This document shows, in pieces, positions 43,824 through 52,371 of a DNA stretch of 64,000 nucleotides (position 1 is the first letter of the stretch; every line of letters begins with the position of its first letter). The DNA is from JAEMQF01 sp963850525. Lineage in GTDB: Bacteria; Pseudomonadota; Gammaproteobacteria; Burkholderiales; Burkholderiaceae_C. Under the pieces are notes generated by a model. That model saw only the letters and a program-made list of their open reading frames with translations. It had not been told where the DNA came from and did no database searches. A program made the position numbers and the translations under genes. The stretch spans positions 248,001 to 312,000 of the forward strand of contig CAWKLQ010000011.1 of the NCBI GenBank assembly GCA_963850525.1, read 5' to 3'.

Positions 43824-45506
43824 GTGCTGATCACCCGCGCCAACACCTTCGACGAGATCCACCGCAGCTTCCGCTGGCGCTTGCCCGAGCGCTACAACAT
43901 CGCCTGGGACGTGTGCGACCGCCATGCGGCGGGCCCTGAACGCACTGCGCTGATCCACGAGCGCGCCGGCGGCGAGGTCCAGCGCTACAGCTTCCAGCAA
44001 GTGCAACGCCTGGCGAACCAATGCGCAAACATGCTGCGCCACCTCTGCCTCGCACCAGGCGAGCGCGTGCTGATCTACCTCGGGCAAGACCCCGCGACGG
44101 CGGTGGCGCACGTCGCCTGCTGGAAAGCCGGCCTGATCTCGGTGCCCACCTCCCTGCTGTTCGGCACCGACGCGCTCAGCTACCGCTTGCGCGACAGCGG
44201 CGCGCGCCTCCTCATCACCGATGCCGCGCACTTGTCCGTTGTTGCCGCGGTGCGCGAGCAAGCGCCTGCGCTTGAGCACGTGATGCTCGTCGACGGCGCC
44301 GCGAGAGCCGGCGCGCTCGACTTCTGGGCCGAGCTCGCGCGTGCGTCCGACGCATTCGAGACGCTCGCGCTGACTCCCGACACGCCTGCCTTCATCAACT
44401 ACACCTCGGGCACGACCGGCCTGCCCAAGGGCACGCTGCAAGGGCACCGCTCCATGCTCGGCCACATGCCGGGCCTGGAACTCGTCTACGACTTCTTGCC
44501 GCAGCCGGGAGACGTGATGTGGTCGCCGGCCGACTGGTCGTGGCTCGCCGGATTGATGGACGTGCTGATGCCCGCGTGGTTCTGCGGCCTGCCGGTGCTG
44601 ACCTACCGCAATACGAGCTTCGACCCCGAGGAAGCTTTCCATCTGATGGGCAAACACGGCGTGCGCATCAGCCTGCTCACGCCGACGATGCTGCGCCGCA
44701 TGAGCGTCGTCAACGACCCGCTGCGCCGCCACGGCGTGAAGCTGCGCTCGGTCATCAGCGGCGGCGAGTCGGTGGGGCGCGAGACGCTCGAGTGGGCGCG
44801 CGGCGCACTGGGCATCGAGGTCAACGAGGTCTACGGCCAGACCGAGTGCAACATCGTTCTCGGCAACTCTGGCCAGGTGCTGAGGCCCAAGCCCGGGTCG
44901 CTGGGCCGCGCGCTGCCCGGGCATGTGGCGGCAATCGTCGATGCGCAAGGGCAGTTGCTGCCCACCGGCACCGTGGGCCACCTGGCGTTTCGCCGCCCCG
45001 ACCCGGTGATGCTGCTCGAGTACTGGGGGCAGCCGCAGGCGACGCGCGACAAGTTTGCCGGCGACTGGCTGCTCACCGGCGACCTGGCGCGCTGCGACGA
45101 AGACGGCTACTACTGGTACGTGAGCCGCGCCGACGACGTGATCACGAGCGCGGGCTACCGCATCGGCCCGGGCGAGATCGAAGACGCGCTGAACGGCCAC
45201 CCGGCGGTGGCGATGTCGGCGGTGATCGGCGTTCCCGACCCGGTGAAGACCGAGTCGATCTGCGCGTTTCTGGTCCTGCGCCCGGGGCACGTGGCGAGCC
45301 CGGAGCTGGCCGAGGCGATTCGCGAGTCGGTGCGCACCCGCCTGGCGCGCCACGAGTGCCCACGCAGCATTCAGTTCGTCGACGCGCTGCCGATGACGAC
45401 GACGGGCAAGATCATGCGCCGTGAGCTGCGCCAGCGCATGGTCGCAAGCGAAGGCCAAGGGCCGGGCTCACTGGAGGCTGCCGTTCCGCTGCGACCGGGG
45501 GATTGA
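43824..45506 (+). CDS. AMP-forming acyl-CoA synthetase
   Basis: A 560-residue ANL-superfamily ligase with GTG start at 43824. Motifs: AMP-binding loop INYTSGTTGLPKGTLQGH, YGQTECN, the hinge and A8 region VSRADDVITSAGYRIGPGEI, and the catalytic lysine in TTTGKIMRREL near residue 527. It looks like medium-chain/acetyl-CoA-synthetase relatives. It activates a carboxylic acid to its CoA thioester in the cytoplasm, presumably the substrate of the dehydrogenase encoded 27 bp upstream. The gene content (kinase, dehydrogenase, ligase) parallels lvaA-lvaC-lvaE. Confidence 0.92.
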   Translation: MLITRANTFDEIHRSFRWRLPERYNIAWDVCDRHAAGPERTALIHERAGGEVQRYSFQQVQRLANQCANMLRHLCLAPGERVLIYLGQDPATAVAHVACWKAGLISVPTSLLFGTDALSYRLRDSGARLLITDAAHLSVVAAVREQAPALEHVMLVDGAARAGALDFWAELARASDAFETLALTPDTPAFINYTSGTTGLPKGTLQGHRSMLGHMPGLELVYDFLPQPGDVMWSPADWSWLAGLMDVLMPAWFCGLPVLTYRNTSFDPEEAFHLMGKHGVRISLLTPTMLRRMSVVNDPLRRHGVKLRSVISGGESVGRETLEWARGALGIEVNEVYGQTECNIVLGNSGQVLRPKPGSLGRALPGHVAAIVDAQGQLLPTGTVGHLAFRRPDPVMLLEYWGQPQATRDKFAGDWLLTGDLARCDEDGYYWYVSRADDVITSAGYRIGPGEIEDALNGHPAVAMSAVIGVPDPVKTESICAFLVLRPGHVASPELAEAIRESVRTRLARHECPRSIQFVDALPMTTTGKIMRRELRQRMVASEGQGPGSLEAAVPLRPGD

Positions 45507-45539
45507 CGCCACCGTCCCAGTCCCGGAAGATCGCCCTGG

Positions 45540-46463
45540 ATGTCGACTCGATTGATTCACCTCCGTCAGTGGCGCGTGTTGAGCGCCGCAGCGTGCCTGT
45601 TCGCAGCATTGCACGGCGCCGCGCAAGCGCAAGGCGCGGTGATCGGCATCCTCGAAGGTCGCGCCACCTTGCTGCGCCCGACGGGCAAGTTCGAGCTCGC
45701 CGAAGGCGCCGTGCTCAGCGCGGCAGACATCGTCGAGACGGCCGCGGCAGGCTTTGTGCAAATCGAGTTCGCCGACGGCGTGCGCCTCGCCCTGGGCGAG
45801 GGATCGCGCCTGATGCTCGCCGCAGGGGCCGCGCCAACGAACACCGCGCGGGCGCGCCTGCTGCAAGGCTGGATGAAGCTCACGCCGGGAACCGACAAGC
45901 CCATCGCCGGCGACTTTCTGACGCCGCTGGGTGCGATCGGCTCGCTGGCCGGGGCCTGCGTCGTTCACGCCGAAGCGAAGCAGTTGGAACTTTTCGTCGA
46001 GGGCGGGACGGTTGCGCTGGCTGAGCGCGGTAGCGCCGCGCGCCAGATCAAGGGCGGTGAATTTCTCGCGGGCAACGGCAATGCGGCGCTCGCCGCAGCA
46101 GCGCGGGTCGCGCCCGACTTCGTGCAGCGCATGCCGCGCTTGTTTCGCGACGCGTTGCCGGCGCGCGCTGCGAAGTTTCGCGACCGGCCGGCCACGCTGC
46201 GCGCCCTGGGCGCCGTGAGCTATGACGACGTGGCTGCCTGGCTGCAGGCGGACGAGGCGATTCGCGTCCCGCTGATCGAGAGCTGGCGCGCGCGCTTGAG
46301 CGACAAGGAGTTTCACGCCGCGGTGTTGGCGAATCTGGCGCGCCACCCCGAGTGGCAAGTCCTCGTCGTGCCGCCGCCACCGAAGAAGAAGCCTGTGCCC
46401 CGGCCCCCGCCTGCACCCCGGGCGGCAGAGCCCGTGCCGGCGGCGGCATCCGCAGCGTCATAG
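45540..46463 (+). CDS. FecR-domain periplasmic protein
   Basis: A 307-residue protein with a Sec signal peptide (cleavage near AAQAQG). Residues about 32-135 fit the FecR domain: ATLLRPTGKFELAEGAVLSA then VQIEFADGVRLALGEGSRLM. The C-terminus is a Lys/Pro-rich tail (VVPPPPKKKPVPRPPPAPRA). It lacks the N-terminal cytoplasmic and membrane segments of true FecR anti-sigma regulators, and no sigma-factor gene is adjacent. It is followed by a haem-sensor gene after 30 bp, and the two may form a periplasmic sensing unit. Function unknown. Confidence 0.82.
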   Translation: MSTRLIHLRQWRVLSAAACLFAALHGAAQAQGAVIGILEGRATLLRPTGKFELAEGAVLSAADIVETAAAGFVQIEFADGVRLALGEGSRLMLAAGAAPTNTARARLLQGWMKLTPGTDKPIAGDFLTPLGAIGSLAGACVVHAEAKQLELFVEGGTVALAERGSAARQIKGGEFLAGNGNAALAAAARVAPDFVQRMPRLFRDALPARAAKFRDRPATLRALGAVSYDDVAAWLQADEAIRVPLIESWRARLSDKEFHAAVLANLARHPEWQVLVVPPPPKKKPVPRPPPAPRAAEPVPAAASAAS

Positions 46464-46493
46464 TTGTTGCTGAAGCATTTTCCGGAGAGACCC

Positions 46494-47363
46494 ATGCGCC
46501 TGCTTTTGAAGTTCAACCTGATCTTTGCCCTCGTCTTCGCCCTGGGGCTGATCGGCTGCGGCTGGCTCTCGCGCGACCTGCTGCAACGCAACGCCAAGGA
46601 AGAAATCCTCGAGCACGCGCGCCTGCTGATGGAAAAGGCGATCGCGGTGCGCAACTACACGACGGCGCAAATCCAGCCCTTGCTCGCGACGCAGATGAAA
46701 TACAGCTTCCTGCCGCAATCGGTGCCGGCCTACGCGGCCACCGAGGTGCTGCACGAACTGGCGCGCAAATACCCGGAGTACGGCTACAAGGAAGCGACGC
46801 TGAACCCGACGAACCCGCGCGACAAGGCGGTGGCGTGGGAAGAAGACATCGTGAACCGCTTTCGCAACGTCGATTCGCAGAAAGAGTTGTCCGGCGAGCG
46901 CGATTCGCCGACCGGACGCATGCTGTTCATTGCCCGGCCGCTGAAGATCACGAACCCAGCGTGCCTGGTGTGCCACAGCACCGTAGACGCCGCACCCAAA
47001 CCCATGCTCGATCGCTACGGCCCGGCGAACGGCTTCGGCTGGAACCTCAATGAAGTGATAGGCGCGCAAGTCGTGTCGGTGCCGATGACGGTGCCGCTCG
47101 CGCGCGCCGAAGCGACGTGGCGCGTCTTTATGCTGTCGCTCGGCGGCGTGTTCGTCGCGATTGCGGTCGTGCTCAACTTGATGCTGTGGGCGCTCGTGAT
47201 TCGGCCAGTGACGAAGCTCTCGGCACTCGCCGACAAGGTGAGTCTGGGCGAGATGGACGCGCCCGAGTTCAAGGCGGCGAGCCGCGACGAGATCGGCGTT
47301 CTCGCCGCGTCGTTTGCGCGCATGCGGCGCAGCCTCGAGCAGGCGATGAAGATGCTTTCCTGA
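46494..47363 (+). CDS. membrane sensor with DUF3365 (Tll0287-like) haem domain and HAMP
   Basis: A 289-residue protein starting at ATG 46494 (GGAGA just upstream). Layout: membrane helix about 5-27; a periplasmic DUF3365 domain containing a c-type haem motif CLVCHS near residue 162; a second helix about 208-232; and a HAMP domain to the end (VIRPVTKLSALADKVSLGEM). There is no kinase, cyclase or chemotaxis output domain after HAMP, and the protein stops 20-30 residues later. It may sense redox state, oxygen or NO through haem and signal to a partner protein. The FecR-domain gene upstream is the obvious candidate. Confidence 0.83.
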   Translation: MRLLLKFNLIFALVFALGLIGCGWLSRDLLQRNAKEEILEHARLLMEKAIAVRNYTTAQIQPLLATQMKYSFLPQSVPAYAATEVLHELARKYPEYGYKEATLNPTNPRDKAVAWEEDIVNRFRNVDSQKELSGERDSPTGRMLFIARPLKITNPACLVCHSTVDAAPKPMLDRYGPANGFGWNLNEVIGAQVVSVPMTVPLARAEATWRVFMLSLGGVFVAIAVVLNLMLWALVIRPVTKLSALADKVSLGEMDAPEFKAASRDEIGVLAASFARMRRSLEQAMKMLS

Positions 47364-47418
47364 AGGCGCCCGGATAATGCGGGGCTTGCGTTCACGCGCC
47401 CCCCGCACACTGGCCTTC

Positions 47419-49026
47419 ATGACCTTCAACTGGACCAACCCCTACCCGACGATCCGCAGCCCGGTGATGGCGCGCAACGTCGTCTCCACATCGCACCCAC
47501 TCGCCTCGAGCGCGGGCCTGCGCATGCTGCTCAAGGGCGGCAACGCGGTCGACGCGGCGATTGCGGCTGCGGCAACGCTCACCGTCGTCGAGCCGATCTC
47601 GAACGGCCTGGGCAGCGACCTCTTCGCCATCCTCTGGGACGGCAAGGCGCTGCAGGGCCTGAACGCGTCGGGCGTCGCGCCGGCGGCGTGGAGCCCGGAC
47701 TACTTCAAGCGCAAGCACAACGGCGCGATCCCGATGCGCGGCTGGGACAGCGTCACCGTGCCCGGCGCGGTGGCGGGCTGGATGGCGCTCTCCAAACGCT
47801 GCGGCAAGTTGCCGTTTGCCGATCTGTTCGAGCCCGCGATCGAAGCCGCCGAGCGCGGCCACGGCGTGGGCCGGATCGTCTCGCACAAGTGGGGCCTGCA
47901 AGTGCCGCTGCTGCAGGCGCAACCCGGTTACGCGCAGGCCTTCATGCCAAACGGCCGCGCGCCCGCGCCGGGCGAGCGCTTCGTGTTCGCTGCGGCCGGC
48001 GCGACGCTGCGCAAAATTGCGGCGACGCGCGGCGAGGCGTTTTACCGTGGCGATGTTGCGCAGGCGCTCGCTGCACATTCGAGCGCAAACGGCGGCAGCA
48101 TGACGGCGCAGGACCTCGCGGGCTACCAGCCCGACTGGGTGGGAACGATCGCGCAGGACTACGCCGGCCACAGCGTTCACGAGATCCCGCCCAACGGCCA
48201 AGGCATCGCGGCGCTGATGGCGCTCGGCCTGCTGCAGCACTTCGACATTGCGAGCCTGCCCGTGGACGGAATCGAGTCGCAGCACTTGCAGATCGAGGCG
48301 ATGAAACTCGCGTTTGCCGACACCTACCGCTGGGTGGCCGACGCATCCGCGATGCGTGAGGTCACGCGCGAGCACTTGCTGGACTCTGGCTACCTCGCGC
48401 AGCGCGCCAAGCTGATCGACCGCAAGCGCGCGAGCGACTTCAAACACGGCACGCCGCCCCAGGGCGGAACGATTTACCTGAGCACCGCCGACAGCAGCGG
48501 CATGATGGTGAGCCTGATCCAGAGCAACTACATGGGTTTTGGCAGCGGTGTCGTCGTTCCCGAAGTCGGCGTGAGTCTGCAAAACCGCGGCTACGGGTTC
48601 ACGCTCGACGCCGCACACCCGAACGTCGTGGCCGGCGGCAAGCGGCCATTCCACACCATCATTCCGGGCTTCCTGATGAAGGGCGGCCAACCGCAAATGA
48701 GTTTCGGCGTGATGGGCGGCAACATGCAGCCGCAGGGCCATTTGCAGACGCTCGTGCGAATGCTCGTTCACGGCCAGCAGCCGCAAGCCGCGTGCGACGC
48801 GCCGCGCTGGAAAGTCGCGACGGGTCTGTCGGTCGACTGCGAATCGACGCTGGCACCGAGCCTCGTGCAAGGCTTGCGCGACCGCGGTCACCGCATCGAA
48901 GCGGTGCACGACGCGTACATGGATTTCGGCTCGGGCCAGTTCATCTGGAAGCTGAGCGACAACCTTGAAGACGGTTATGTCGCAGCCAGCGATTCGCGGC
49001 GCGATGGGCAAGCGGTAGGTTATTGA
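47419..49026 (+). CDS. gamma-glutamyltransferase-family hydrolase
   Basis: A 535-residue Ntn-hydrolase precursor from ATG 47419. The autoprocessing/nucleophile threonine is probably Thr351 in PPQGGTIYLSTADSSG; SGVVVPEVGVSLQNRGYGF and PNVVAGGKRPFHTIIPGF are conserved small-subunit pieces. The early segment GGNAVDAAIAAAATLTVVEP is also diagnostic. It lacks a clear signal peptide, so it is probably a cytoplasmic relative acting on an acyl-amide or cephalosporin-acylase-like substrate rather than on periplasmic glutathione. A GNAT gene follows after 4 bp. Confidence 0.9.
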   Translation: MTFNWTNPYPTIRSPVMARNVVSTSHPLASSAGLRMLLKGGNAVDAAIAAAATLTVVEPISNGLGSDLFAILWDGKALQGLNASGVAPAAWSPDYFKRKHNGAIPMRGWDSVTVPGAVAGWMALSKRCGKLPFADLFEPAIEAAERGHGVGRIVSHKWGLQVPLLQAQPGYAQAFMPNGRAPAPGERFVFAAAGATLRKIAATRGEAFYRGDVAQALAAHSSANGGSMTAQDLAGYQPDWVGTIAQDYAGHSVHEIPPNGQGIAALMALGLLQHFDIASLPVDGIESQHLQIEAMKLAFADTYRWVADASAMREVTREHLLDSGYLAQRAKLIDRKRASDFKHGTPPQGGTIYLSTADSSGMMVSLIQSNYMGFGSGVVVPEVGVSLQNRGYGFTLDAAHPNVVAGGKRPFHTIIPGFLMKGGQPQMSFGVMGGNMQPQGHLQTLVRMLVHGQQPQAACDAPRWKVATGLSVDCESTLAPSLVQGLRDRGHRIEAVHDAYMDFGSGQFIWKLSDNLEDGYVAASDSRRDGQAVGY

Positions 49027-49030
49027 CACC

Positions 49031-49468
49031 GTGATCAAGATCGAGCCTCTCAAGCCGATCGACCGCGCGCGCTGGGACGTGCTCGCGCGCGGCTACAAGA
49101 CGTTCTACGAAACGACGCTCAGCGACGCCGAGTACGACCACACGTGGGCACGCCTGATGCAAGGCGACACGATCTACGGCCTGGGCGCGCACCTGGACGG
49201 GCGACTCGTCGGCATCACGCACTACATGTTTCACCCCAGCGCGTGGTCGGCCGACGCCTGCTACCTGCAGGACTTGTTCACCGATTCCGAGATTCGCGGA
49301 CGAGGTGTCGCGCGCGCCCTGATTGACGGCGTTGCCGACGCCGCCAAGGCGCGCGCTGCACCGCGCCTGTACTGGCTCACGCACCACGGCAACACCACGG
49401 CGCGCGCCTTGTACGACAGGGTCGCGGCGCATCGCGGCTTCATTCGCTACGACTATCCGATGGGCTGA
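49031..49468 (+). CDS. GNAT-family N-acetyltransferase
   Basis: A 145-residue acetyltransferase from GTG 49031. The acetyl-CoA-binding motif is DLFTDSEIRGRGVARALIDG, followed by LYWLTHHGNTTARALYDRVA, which is typical of amino-acid or small-amine acetyltransferases. It is 4 bp from the upstream hydrolase gene and 9 bp from the methyltransferase gene, so it belongs to a short operon. The acceptor is unknown. Confidence 0.88.
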   Translation: MIKIEPLKPIDRARWDVLARGYKTFYETTLSDAEYDHTWARLMQGDTIYGLGAHLDGRLVGITHYMFHPSAWSADACYLQDLFTDSEIRGRGVARALIDGVADAAKARAAPRLYWLTHHGNTTARALYDRVAAHRGFIRYDYPMG

Positions 49469-49477
49469 TTCGCGGCG

Positions 49478-50275
49478 ATGGGACGCACCCGAGAACTGCG
49501 CTCGCTTTACGCCGCGGACGGTGGCGTGCACGCGGTGTTTTCGGGCAAGGCCGCCGACTACGTGGCTTCGCGGCCCGACTATCCGTCAGCCCTGTTCGAC
49601 ACCTTGCAGGCGCATTGCGGCTTGTCGTCAGGGGCGTTGATCGCCGATGTCGGCGCGGGCACCGGCCTGCTCAGCCAGGGTCTGCTGCGGTGCGGCTGGC
49701 GTGTCGTCGGCGTCGAACCGAATGCGCCGATGCGCGCCGCGGCCGAGCACTTCTTCGCCGGCCACGCAGGGTATCGAAGCGTCGATGGCAGCGCCGAAGC
49801 GATGCCGCTGGAAGATTCGAGCGTCACCCTCGTGGCCGCCGCGCAGGCGTTTCATTGGTTCGACGTGGGCGCCGCACGCAGCGAATGCCTGCGCGTGCTG
49901 AAACCCCACGGCCAGGTGGCGCTGGTCTGGAACGACCGGCGGCGCGGCGACGCCTTGCACGACGCACTCGACGAGATCTTCGGCGAATTCGGTGGCGCCA
50001 AGCGCGCTGCCATGGTCGCCCAGGACGACCGCGCCGACGTGCCGCGCTTTTTCGGCGCTACCGTGCCGCAGCAGTGGACATGGCCGCACGAACATCGGCT
50101 TGATGCGACCGGACTGATGAGCCTGGCGTTCTCGCGTTCCTACATGCCTGCGCGCGAAAGCGACGCCGGGCGCGCTGCAGCGTCGCGCCTGAATCGGCTG
50201 TTTGACGCGTTGGCCGTCGGCGGTTGCGTCGCCGTGCGCTACACGACACTCGCGATCGTCGGCCGGCCCGGCTGA
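49478..50275 (+). CDS. class I SAM-dependent methyltransferase
   Basis: A 265-residue protein with the SAM-binding motif LIADVGAGTGLLSQGLL (about 54-70). It also has the acidic motif II VVGVEPNAPM and AQAFHWFDVGAARSECLRVL, which identifies the Methyltransf_11/25 group related to trans-aconitate methyltransferase. It is the last gene of the plus-strand set, ending 19 bp before the convergent enolase-superfamily gene. The substrate cannot be inferred. Confidence 0.88.
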   Translation: MGRTRELRSLYAADGGVHAVFSGKAADYVASRPDYPSALFDTLQAHCGLSSGALIADVGAGTGLLSQGLLRCGWRVVGVEPNAPMRAAAEHFFAGHAGYRSVDGSAEAMPLEDSSVTLVAAAQAFHWFDVGAARSECLRVLKPHGQVALVWNDRRRGDALHDALDEIFGEFGGAKRAAMVAQDDRADVPRFFGATVPQQWTWPHEHRLDATGLMSLAFSRSYMPARESDAGRAAASRLNRLFDALAVGGCVAVRYTTLAIVGRPG

Positions 50276-50294
50276 TGCGGGCTGTGCGCTGCCG

Positions 50295-51392
50295 CTACGC
50301 GACCGTATAGCGCTTCAACGCGTCGGCGTTCCAGCGCAGGCCGACACCCGGCGTGTCGCCAACGACAGCGTGGCCGTCGACGATGGCGAGCGGCGTTTCC
50401 AGAATCACGTCGGCCCAATCGGCGTACTCGAGCCAGTGGCGCGTCGGGCTCGCGAGCAACAGGTGCGCGCTGACTTCGGCGTAAAGGTGGCTCGAGATGT
50501 CGACGCCCGCGGCGGCACATATCGATTGCGCCTGCACCCAACCGCTGACGCCGCCGATTCGCGCGAGGTCGGGCATCATGAAGTCGCAAGCGCGGTGCGC
50601 AAGCAAACGCAGCACGTCTTTCGGTCCGTCGAGGTTTTCGCCCATTTGCAGCGGCATGTCCAGCTCGCGCGCAAGCAGCGCGCAACCGTCCCAATCGTCG
50701 TGGCGGATCGGCTCTTCGAGCCAGTACACGCCGTGCTCCTGAAGGCGCCGGCCGCGTTGCAGCGCCTCTTGCAGCGTCAGGCCCTGGTTGTAGTCGACCA
50801 TCAGGTGGGTTCCGGTGGGCAACTGCGCTTGCACGGCGCGCAGAACGTCGAGGTCTTCTTTCAGGCTGGAGTAACCCAGACGCAACTTCAGCGCAGTGAA
50901 GCCGCGCTCCAACAGCTTCGGCACTTGCGCGGCGGTGTCACGCGCGCCGAGCAAACCCAGGCCGTTGCTGTTGTAGGCGCGCACCTTGCCTGGGCCTGCG
51001 CCCAACATCGCGGCGAGGGATATGCCGGCGGCCTTGGCGTTAGCGTCCCACAGCGCCACGTCCAGGCCGGACAAGGCCATGCGCACGAGGCCGACGTTGC
51101 CGATCAGCGCAAGGCGCCTCGCGAGCAGCGCACCGAGCGCCAGCGGCTCGGTGGCCTGCCCCTTCACCAGGTCGACCGCGTCTTGCAGCAACGCGGAAAT
51201 CGCCTTCATGCCGCTGCGGCGGTAGCAGAACAGGTAGGCGCTGCCGCTGACGCTCTCTTCGGTGTGCACGTCGATGAGCAACAGCGGCGCGCTCTGCACC
51301 GTGTCGGCGCTCGTGCCGAGCGCCATCTTCAGCGGCACTTCGACGGGCGTGAGCGTCACGCCGCGGAGGTGCAGCGGCGCGGTTTGCGTCAC
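50295..51392 (-). CDS. enolase-superfamily enzyme, mandelate racemase/muconate cycloisomerase type
   Basis: A 365-residue protein with a capping domain (1-130) and a barrel. Catalytic elements visible are the base motif ALKLRLGY (Lys-x-Arg), metal ligands Asp in LMVDYNQG, Glu in WLEEPIRHDD and Glu in QMGENLDGP, and the His base in DISSHLYAE. The Lys/His pair places it in the mandelate-racemase subgroup, which abstracts the alpha-proton of a carboxylate. It overlaps the PanE-like gene upstream by 4 bp. Likely substrates are hydroxy acids or sugar acids. Confidence 0.9.
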   Translation of the reverse strand: MTQTAPLHLRGVTLTPVEVPLKMALGTSADTVQSAPLLLIDVHTEESVSGSAYLFCYRRSGMKAISALLQDAVDLVKGQATEPLALGALLARRLALIGNVGLVRMALSGLDVALWDANAKAAGISLAAMLGAGPGKVRAYNSNGLGLLGARDTAAQVPKLLERGFTALKLRLGYSSLKEDLDVLRAVQAQLPTGTHLMVDYNQGLTLQEALQRGRRLQEHGVYWLEEPIRHDDWDGCALLARELDMPLQMGENLDGPKDVLRLLAHRACDFMMPDLARIGGVSGWVQAQSICAAAGVDISSHLYAEVSAHLLLASPTRHWLEYADWADVILETPLAIVDGHAVVGDTPGVGLRWNADALKRYTVA

Positions 51393-52321
51393 TTCGCCGT
51401 TCCGCTCGAGCCCAACGCATGCAGCGCCAGGATGTCGGCCACGGAGCGGTGCAGCGGCGTCGGCACGCCGAGCCGCGCGCCGATCTCGGCGACGCCGCCG
51501 CTGAGCCAGCGCACCTCCAGGCGATTTCCGGCCTGCAAGTCATGGTGCATCGACGACGTCATTCCGGGGTCGACGTCGTCGGCGAGCTTCAGGCGCTGCT
51601 CGGCGTAATCGGCCGGCAGATTCACTCCCGAGGCACGGCCCACGGCGACGACTTCACGCATCAGGTCGAGGAAAAACGCTCGGGTTTGCGGATTCGATCG
51701 AATCGGCCCGATCGTCGAACGCATCGATGTCGTCGCGCCCGACAGCGCGGCGAGAAAGACGTACTTCTCCCAAATCGCGCGCCGAATGTCGTCCGGAATC
51801 TCCGCGTTGATTCCGCCCTTCACGCACGCGGCGAGCAGCGCTTGTGCGCGCGTCGAGCGCTTGCCGTCGTATTCGCCGAATTGAAGGCGCTGCATCGGCC
51901 CGGTCTGCTTGATCGTTCCCGGCGCCTCGATTCGCGTCGCGACATAGGCGACGCCACCCATCAATTGTTCGGGCGCGAACGCCTTGGCGAGCAACTCTTC
52001 CTTGTGCACGCCGTTTTGCAGCGAGATCACGGCAGTGCCCGGCCCGACGATGGGCGCGATTTGGCGCAGCGCGTCTTCGGTGTCCCAAAGCTTCACCGAC
52101 AGCAGCACGAAGTCGGCCAGGCCTGCGTCTGCTGCGGACTCGACGACGCGAATGTTCGGCGCTTGCACCAGGCCTTGCGGCGTGTCCAGCGTCAAGCCCT
52201 TAGCGCGCATCGCCGCGAGGTGCGCACCGCGCGCAACAAAGGTCACGTCGGCGCCGCCCAGGCTCAAGCGTGCGCCGAAATAACCGCCCACGCCGCCGGA
52301 GCCCATCATCACGATCTTCAT
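51389..52321 (-). CDS. ketopantoate reductase-family (PanE/ApbA-like) NADP oxidoreductase
   Basis: A 310-residue protein with the nucleotide motif MKIVMMGSGGVGGYFGARLS, the conserved SLQNGVHKEELL and the catalytic Lys region IWEKYVFLAALSGATTS. The C-terminal domain includes SSMHHDLQAGNRLEV, where PanE enzymes have SSMxxDxxxGRxTE. The family reduces ketopantoate, but paralogues in catabolic clusters reduce other 2-oxo acids. Linked to the enolase-superfamily gene and an acyl-CoA ligase, a catabolic role is more likely than coenzyme A synthesis. Confidence 0.88.
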   Translation of the reverse strand: MKIVMMGSGGVGGYFGARLSLGGADVTFVARGAHLAAMRAKGLTLDTPQGLVQAPNIRVVESAADAGLADFVLLSVKLWDTEDALRQIAPIVGPGTAVISLQNGVHKEELLAKAFAPEQLMGGVAYVATRIEAPGTIKQTGPMQRLQFGEYDGKRSTRAQALLAACVKGGINAEIPDDIRRAIWEKYVFLAALSGATTSMRSTIGPIRSNPQTRAFFLDLMREVVAVGRASGVNLPADYAEQRLKLADDVDPGMTSSMHHDLQAGNRLEVRWLSGGVAEIGARLGVPTPLHRSVADILALHALGSSGTAK

Positions 52322-52371
52322 GTTCTGTTCCTCACGCTGGAATTGTGGAACCGCAGTCTACGGGCGCCGGC

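Noticed and set aside
42462..45458. A 998-codon minus-strand open frame.
   Set aside because: It is antisense to three well-recognised genes (phosphotransferase, acyl-CoA dehydrogenase, ligase) and shows no motif of its own.
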